Source: Acanthopleura granulata
Taxonomy: Eukaryota; Mollusca; Polyplacophora; Chitonida; Chitonidae
Direction: 5' to 3'
DNA: 64,000 bases
NCBI GenBank assembly: GCA_016165875.1
Contig: JABBOT010000080.1
Span: 18,448,572 to 18,512,571, forward strand
Made by a program: the position numbers and the translations under genes. Positions 37,501-46,500 of this stretch are shown piece by piece (positions within the stretch are counted from its first letter, which is position 1; each line of letters opens with the position of its first letter). The notes beneath the pieces were generated by a model. That model worked only from the letters and a program-made list of their open reading frames with translations, was not told the origin of the DNA and made no database searches.

Positions 37501-40500
37501 CAGACGAAGGACAACCCAATTGGCATTGGCCTGCGTATATAGTGAAAAAAGGAAGCAACTTAATTTGACATGAGGGGATGGTCAGAAAAGATTGCATGGG
37601 CTAGCATATACAGTCACAAAGAATTACAGTCCCTTCACTACGGGCGGACGCACTTACATTATGCTATAATGCAATAAAACATATCATTAGGCAGGAGTTA
37701 TATGCATGAAGCCAGAAAGGCAGGTAACCAAATTGGACATGAGCTAGTACATACTTCACTTAGTCCTAATAACTGGACAAGAATTGACCTAAAACTTCAC
37801 TCAAAAATGTACATTTTAACAGACAAATACATGTCACTAAATATTATTTATGGTGTTCGAACTTACATATTCCAAGTATAGGATATCACCCTACCTTCCA
37901 AGCAAACCTCAAAACACCCTTCTACAATGCATAAAACTCTCAGAATCAGGAAAAATGAGCCACTTAGTCATGAACAAAGTTTTAGGTCTTTTAAGGTATA
38001 TAGCATTAAACATAAATGATTGCAAAGTTGACCAGAACTATACAGACCAGAATATCGTCACGCACACTTCCAACCTTGGTAGACGTGGGCTGGTATTTTT
38101 ACACGCGTCACAAAGAAATACCCAATCATTGAACAATTCAATTACAATCGGAAATTGAGGGATCGTTGGAATCAACTTAGGTCCACTTACCTTCAGAAGT
38201 GGAGGGGCCAATTGTCAAATTGGCATGAGAGCGAGAGAATCCAATTTCTGATTGACCACACAATGTCAGGTTGTACTCCACTCCGCAGTCCAGACGTAAT
38301 ATTAAAGAGGTGTCATTCCATTCTGGTTGTTCTACCTCGAAATCCTTGTCTGGGGGACAAACACGATACCGAATATTGCGCGCATTTCTCAGAGCCTTAT
38401 CAATTGGCTGCAAAACATGAAACAAGACAAAACTAATATCTAAAGGTGGGAATGTTTCGATTATTGTTCATAGAAATTTCCAAACATCTGATTTCTCACC
38501 AAGCTAACAGGTGATGGCCGCCGCCTAAAGCTGCGGTTTTAAGTAAGAATTGTTAGGCGCTTTGGTTTCCTCTGTCCATAAACCTGACCACGTAAGTGAG
38601 AAATTCTTCAGTGTGGCGTTGTCATCAAATGAATCTATCAGGTAAATAAACAAAATTACTTGCATCAGTTACATTTGAGTGCGTAGTCATTTTTAATGAT
38701 GGTTATTATCTCCCTTGGATCTGAAACGCTTATCCTCTTTTGTTTCTTACTCTTAACCAAAATGCCTCCAGAAATTCTTTTGAATGAAAATTAATTCTCG
38801 ACCCCCATCTCAACAGCTGCACATCAAGGCAACAGACTTCCAGAGCATTGTAAGGCAGTTCATTACGAAAAGGCCTACATGTGTCTAAAATGTTAGAAGG
38901 ATGAATGGATCGAATTTGAAATAATAAAAAGTGTTTTGCACCTGAAAATACACAATGACATCACGGGCATTGTTGTCAGAACATGATTCCTGCCAGAACC
39001 CTCCTAGAGTGACACCTGGGGGACCGGCTGGGACTTCGAGGAGAAAAAATTAACATATTATGAGTAGATAATTAAACCGGCTTTCTTAAGGAGTGGATTT
39101 ACATTAGGACAAGCCCACAGTAACAGGTGCCTGAAAACATCCCTTTGTTGGAAGTGGAATGACCCAAGTGAACTTTGTCCACTACTATATGACATGGAAA
39201 AAAATTGTCATACAGTTTTGTCCAAAGGGGTGCTTTCAAAAATGTCAGGTACCTATCTGCAGGCTTGACAGGGCAATGGGGACTTGGGTTCAAGCTGAAC
39301 TGACCGCTTGCCATGAATAAGTAGACGTATTTCGTTACCCCACAGAACGCCATAGCAAAGGCAAGTCTAGAATGAACAACATTCGCCAAAGGCTTCCCAC
39401 TAGAAAGGCGGATTTATCTTATCATCGTTTTGTTTCACGGAAAAATGAATGCCCAGTACCATTCTCGGGATACTTACCATCCGGAAGTGTGGTCTGCTGG
39501 AGGGAAATAGCATTACTGACGTACTGATGTTTTCCATACGGCATACAAGTTATCGACATAGTGTATGTTGTGTATGGAGTGAGGTTCGTAAAAGTCTGGT
39601 CCAGCGACGTAGAATTTCGGATCTTAATGCGGACAAATAGAAACAAAGCACTGATGAAAGACACCCGCCGACAAGAAGAAAAAATAATGCAACTATCGCG
39701 TTGAAATCACGAAACAACCAGCACATGTTAGCTGTAGCCACGACATTCGCAGGAAGTGAATGTCACCTTTAAAATGAACGGTCCATCTTAAAAGATTAAA
39801 TTAAGATTGGACCGATAGACAGCCACACAAAATAATTTACCGACTTATAGAGTTGACGCTAACAGCTTTGAGGGCCACAGAGTCGATGCTGATTGGCTGA
39901 CAGTGGAGACACGGTTTGCTGGGTTAAGCCTTGCAGCTTTGTTCACGTTGAATAAATTTGCTCCACCTGAAATTTAGCTTATGTTAGGCATATCCTGGAC
40001 TTGCACATCTTTCACACCAGCCAATTAGAATCGATTCTTTATCCCTTTAAACCCTCTTCCCACAAACTACTACATGTATATCAAGTCAAAATCAGATCAG
40101 TGAATATGTTAACACAGACCAAAACCCCTGTTAAAAGGGATAATTGAAAAGATGACCTCATGGAGAGTAATACCAGAGCAGCGACAATAATGCAATAGTT
40201 GGCATATGGTCACAGGTTACCGGTGAAGTCAGACCTCTTGTCGTTTACATTTACAAAAGTCAGGGTCGTCCTCTAACAGTTCATGCAAATGCTTAAATAG
40301 TAGCAAATAATGAACCCCTCCCCCACCCACCAACAGCTTGGATTTAAACAAAATTAAGTACAACAAAAATAGTCGTTAACAACGTTATGTTTTAGTATAT
40401 TGTTTTCTTTGTTGATATCGGATAAAATTATTCATTCCTCAAATAAGACACACTGCCATCTCCGTAGGCCTTATCCTTCACATCGGCAGTTTTGGTAGAA

Positions 40501-43500
40501 ATCTAGAAATGTACAGGCGTTACTTTACTTGCGGCCCTCCGAATTCGGTTACGAAAAAACCTGACCACGGTCGCAACAGAGAAAATGAGATATGAAACAC
40601 CCACTAATAATTAATAAATCAAATTTAAACAGAAAGTATAAATTATAGGCGATCAATCACAAGTTGAGGAAGAGAACGATGAATTAAATCACAAACAGAG
40701 TGATAGCATGTTCAGGCATATAAAGAAACCAAAGGGCTATTACCTCGTGGGTCGAACCTCCTTCTAGTTGAAATATATACAACAACTTGTAATCAGTTTC
40801 AGCGCTATTATTCTCTGAGATCTTCAGTGTTCTGCTAGAGGGACTTTTCAACACTAGGCCTTCCTTTCGGACAGGAGCTGGCTTAACTATAAGATAAAAC
40901 ATCATCACAGTAAGCGTGTAGTGCAGACAGTATGAGAGTAGGTGTGTGTTACTGACTGTAAGGCAGACAACATCCGAGTACTTGTGTAGTACTGACTATA
41001 CTATAAGGCAGACGATATCAGAGTAAGTGTGCAGTACTGACTACAAGGCAGACAATATAAGAGTAAGTGTGTAGTACTTACTATAAGGCAGACAACATCA
41101 GAGTAAGTGTGTAGTACTGGTTATACTATTAAGCACACAATATCAGAGTAAGTGTGTAGTACTGACTATAAGGTAGACAATATCAGAGTGTGTGTAGTAT
41201 TGACTATAAGTTGTGTAGTATTGACTATAAGGCAGACAATATCAGAGTGTGTGTAGTATTGACTATAAATCAGACAATATCAGAGTGTGTGTTGTACTGA
41301 CTATAAGGTGTGTAGTACTGACTATAAGGCAGGCAATATCAGAGTGTGTGTAATATAATGATATCATTGTTTGACTCGCACCTTGTGAAATTGCTGACGT
41401 CAACACATGTAATGCTTTGTGTTTGTGTGGTTAAACAAATAGATAGAAAATCTTAAATAGATTAGTAAACAGTTGGTTCATGTTACACCGTCTGTTTGAT
41501 TCTGTTAAATATTCGAATATTACATGTAGAAGAGGCTGTGTGGAAAACACATCAGAGTAAGTGTGCAGTGCAGTCTGTCAGGCAAACGCAACATCGAAGT
41601 TACGTGTTAGAATCCAGCTCCCGTTGCTTCGACTTGGGCTTCAGTTCAGGAGATTTGTCAGCTAGCTTAATTGTATCCCACCGTATACATACTCTTTACA
41701 GTGCATGGGTATGTGTAGGGTGGAAAGAAAAACTTTCCATACCACCCGGACAGAAGGGGATTGTTGGGTAGTATATACATGTCGAAGTAACATATGCTAT
41801 AGCTACTCTGGCTGCTCTCAACGTAATACATCTTGCTATATGTAATACCAACGACAGTTATACGGTTATAACATTGCAGATATTCTTGAGCACGGCGTAA
41901 AACACCAATCAAATAAATAAATAAATAATACTGCAGAGAAGTGAAGAATATACGCCTTTCCTATATACCCTTAGAAGCACGTATGTCCTTCACAGTCTTT
42001 CATTACCTATTTCAGAGGTGTGAAAACGTTCCGTGTAATAAACTTGCTTTTCCGTTCCAACAAGCCAAAGTCTGTATTGTGCATTGACTTTGAACGTATT
42101 TCCTGTATTTCCATCGTTGTGTCTCCATTCGCAGGAAGTGGCAGTGCTGTGTGGACAACGGTAAAGGTTCGGGCTATAACGGAGAGAAAAAAAGCACAAC
42201 AAATATATGGACTAACTTGAATGATCTCTAGGCTTTACTGATCTTGAGGAAATTGATTATAGGCATGGTTTTTCAGGATGCTTATTATTTATTGATTAAT
42301 TCATTTGTAACGCCACGCTCAAGAAATTTTCACTCACACAAGTGAACTATAGTTCACTATAGTTCTCGGAGTGAATTATCTACCTGTAACGAATTACTGG
42401 CGGCCTCTTCCACGTATGACATATGTCACAGTGTTTGATGAGGCATTACCACTCTGCATTTGACTTCATGCGAGACCATACTACTGAATTAGTTGAGGAA
42501 TTTGACGTAGTGATGTTGAGCACCGACTATCTTGTCCTTATAGCTCGTTAGCTGAGAGGTGAGAAACATTGGAGAGTTGGAGGAAGGTGAGGGCACCGAT
42601 AAATCTCTGTATGAAGTTTCAGTAACATTAGTTCAGTAGTTTTGGAGACAAATCTTTACAAGACTTAATCACATATAAGCTCTGACCTGAGAAGGCGGGC
42701 AAAGGTCATTTGCACTGACCATGATGACTACATACTGATATTTTCCGGGAGGGCTACATTCAATTCATGTCTGAAGATTCATTGGATTTATCATGGTAGT
42801 TTTTTAAATACGTGTCTTCAAAAATCACTGATGGGGTACTACGTGGTTCAGTTGTTTAGCGCGCTAAATGACCCAGGAGCCTCTTACCAATGCTGTCGCT
42901 GTGAGTTCAAGTCCACCTCATGGTAGCTTCCTCTCCAACTGTGTGTAGAAAGGTCTGCCACTAACTTGCGGATGTTCGTGGATTTCCCCCAGGCTCTGCC
43001 CGGTTTCCTCCCACAATAATGCTGGCCACCGTCGTATAAGTGAAGTATACTTTAGTACGTTGTAAAACACCAATCAAATAAATAAAAAAATCGAAGAAAG
43101 TGGGCAAAAAGTCATTTGCGCAATACACACGCTCTAATGGAGTCGCCATGCAGTGAACCCTGTATAAATACTAAGCTTTATTAAATTTGGCTCAGTAATT
43201 TTCGAGATACATGTGAAGCTTCACAAGTCAGACATGAATTATAAAGATCGCAAAGATTACAAAGGTCATTTGTATTGACCTCACTCTATACACATATCGT
43301 TATGTCAAGTTTCACTGAACTTGATCCTGGACTGTTGCGAGATATAATGCTCATCCAACCAGATATGAATTCTGACCGCAAGAAAGTATGTCCAATGCAC
43401 ATGTAGATAAAATATGGCGAGACGGCTACGTTGTTCATTTTCCATAGGATTTCTACTGCATTCAAGGTATAAATTTCAGTGAAGTCAATGAAGTTAACTG

Positions 43501-46500
43501 CTCAAACCTGCTTAAGTTGCGACAAAGTTTTGTGGTAAAGTAGTAAAGTATATTGCTCCGGCTATGTAAGAGAACAATGGCTTTCGATTCAACTTCCAAT
43601 TGAGTAGTAACTGCGTGGGAAATCATAATCTAGGCATTCCGTGACGATTAAACCCATGAACCTGGGACGTGGACACATGCCTGACTACTGAACACCTTTT
43701 CGGGACGGACCTTAAACCGGAAGTACGTGCCTCTGATTCTTTATCAACATTTACAACAATAGCAGAGAATGGATAATGCACTGCATTTATGCACAATAAA
43801 TATATCTCCAGCACAAAGTACCAAATACTACTGTGGCCTTGGATAACTCCATTACTTCATTAAGAAATTTAAATAATGGAATAAACTATAGGCTACGTAT
43901 CATACATTACAGATTTGAGTTCCCGCAGAACGTACATGTTGAATCAAACACCCTACTGGCGTACCTCTGCTTTATGCGTTACACTTGTAGGTCCATTCAG
44001 ACATTAACAATTAAGCTATATAGGTTTAATCACTTACCCAGTTATTCTCCAGACTACAGATATATTGGCATTTTCTGGCAGATTTACCAGGTTCCAGTCA
44101 CAGCGCATCCTTTCCCAGTTATAAACTGTACAGTTCAGTGGCTCTGCAAGCAGGAAATTTTCAACGCTCAAAACATTTTCCATCTTATTCCGAGCTATTA
44201 CGATTCCATTATGTCTGAGCTTTAGACAAAGAAAGTTGTACTTATATCTTTTTTTTGTTTTCAGGACGACTACTAGTGTAACGAGGAGAAAAAGAAAATG
44301 CTCATTCTAAAAGTAAGTTTTTCAACTCTGAGTAGACTTTTAGCGGATACGTTGAAGTTTTAGACCGATTATCGGTTAAAATTGATTATTTTTCTGTTGT
44401 TAATTCACATCAGTGTGTACTTGGTACATCCAAATAATGTGTAGGCCTATAGGCCTAGTACACCACAATGTTATCCATTACATCACCATGGTGAGTGCCC
44501 ACAATAATGTGTACTATGTTGTTACATCCCAACGTAGTGAAATGTGCTTTACTACAACCATGTATACCCGTTACATCACAGCTTAGTGTACCTGATCATG
44601 TTACATCCCAAGGATGTTTACCTGCTTAACCACAGGCTGACATGTATCTTGTTAACCGCACTGAAAGGATACCTATGGAGAAATATATCTGACAAGCTCG
44701 TTACATGTCTAGCTTTCAAGGTTATATTACACTCACTTGGGTCGACACGGACAGTTACGCTGCCAATGAGGCTGTCTCCGGGCAGAAGTCGACAACTGTA
44801 CACACCTTTATCCTTCTGTGTCACCTTGTCCTTAAACAAAGTAGAGCTTCTCTGTGCCTCCGCTTCCACGTGTTTGGCAACATCCTGCTCACCACGTCTG
44901 AACACGAAAGTATTATTTTTTGTGAGGTTTTCTTTATCTCTCACCGAACATGTCAGATTAAGCTTTTCTCCTTCGTATAACTGAAGTGTGCTGTTCTCGA
45001 TCTGCCTGTTATTATATGAAAGCTCACCATTTTTCAGTTCTGTAATGTAAGAAATTGAACAACATGAATAGTTAAACTTACAGTACAGAAATCAAGACGC
45101 AAACACATGTACAAATCTGTGAATTTTTAAGGCAAAATTCAAAATGGCCACCAATCCACATGACCTGTAAAAAATCGCAATGTGACGTAAAGTAATTTAC
45201 ACAAATGCTCACAATTATTGCTGCCAAGTTGGCCTTTTTCTGCACACGGCATTTTCAGATATATTTGAAGTAAAAAAGTGATAATAATTATAATTACTAC
45301 TACTACTAAGAATAATTGTAGCTGTTATCCCACAGCCTTGGCTGGGTCCACGCTATTACCCATGTATCATTTCTGGTATTCTCATGTTGACTTCTTAGTA
45401 ATAAAAAAGAGAAAACAAAGGGATAAAACTGAACAGGGGTATTTTGGATTTGAACTCATGATTGTCATATATCACATACAATGGGCCTGGGACTAAAAAC
45501 CAGTTTAGAGACAATTCAGCTCTGATCTATTGCCTACAGCCCATAAACAAAGACAGAAATAAGGAATACATTTCTGCAAGGTTTATTCCCGTGGTAAACT
45601 GCTATAATTGGTTTCATGTTGTCTTTCTTTCACATTATAAGAACTTATTGATAAACCTTCAAAAGCCCCTCTACTTTGAATGATCGTATTAATGTTACAT
45701 TAACTGACAAACTAATTGCTGTGAATGTTCCAAATGTAACCATCAGTGATCATTTTCCGGTGTGCATTAGTTGGAAATCAGCTCATTTAAGTTGATTTCA
45801 GACTTAATTAATACACCTTTGTGTAATTCTGAACAAATGGAAGATCCAAATGTTGCAGTGGAAGGATGGCTAGAAAATTTTCAGACTATTCTCAGTTTAC
45901 ACGCCCTTTTAAAAGATAGCATCTATTATGCATCAACGAGATTTCGGTAAACAACAAAAGAATAAGGAAAGCTGCAAATACTGGAAAAATAAGGTTAATA
46001 GAAAAATTATTACAGCAAAAAAAAAAGGACGTACTAAATTCTGAAATAAACAAAGAAGAGTAAATAAAGAAGTCCTCATGATATTTGGAAAATCTTACAG
46101 GTTATAAATCTGAAGAGATCAGTCTCTTTTAAAATCAAATTATAACTGAAGATAAAGTAACCGATGATCCAGAACAGAGTATCAACTTATTTAAGGACTT
46201 CTTGGAAAATTATACCTGGAGTATTCCTCTATCTAGACGTTCCACAGCCATGACAGTAAAACCACACCTTACCAAACCAAAATGTATTATATTTATTTAT
46301 TTATTTGATTGGTGTTATACGCCGTACTCAAGAATATTTCACACTTACGACGGCGGCCAGTATTATGGTGGGAGGAAACCGGGCAGAACCCGGGGGATAC
46401 CCACGACCATACGCAGGTTACTGGCAGACCTTTCTCCCTGGAGAGGAAGCCAGCATGAACTGGACTTGAACTCACAGCGACCGCATTGGTGGGAGGCTTG

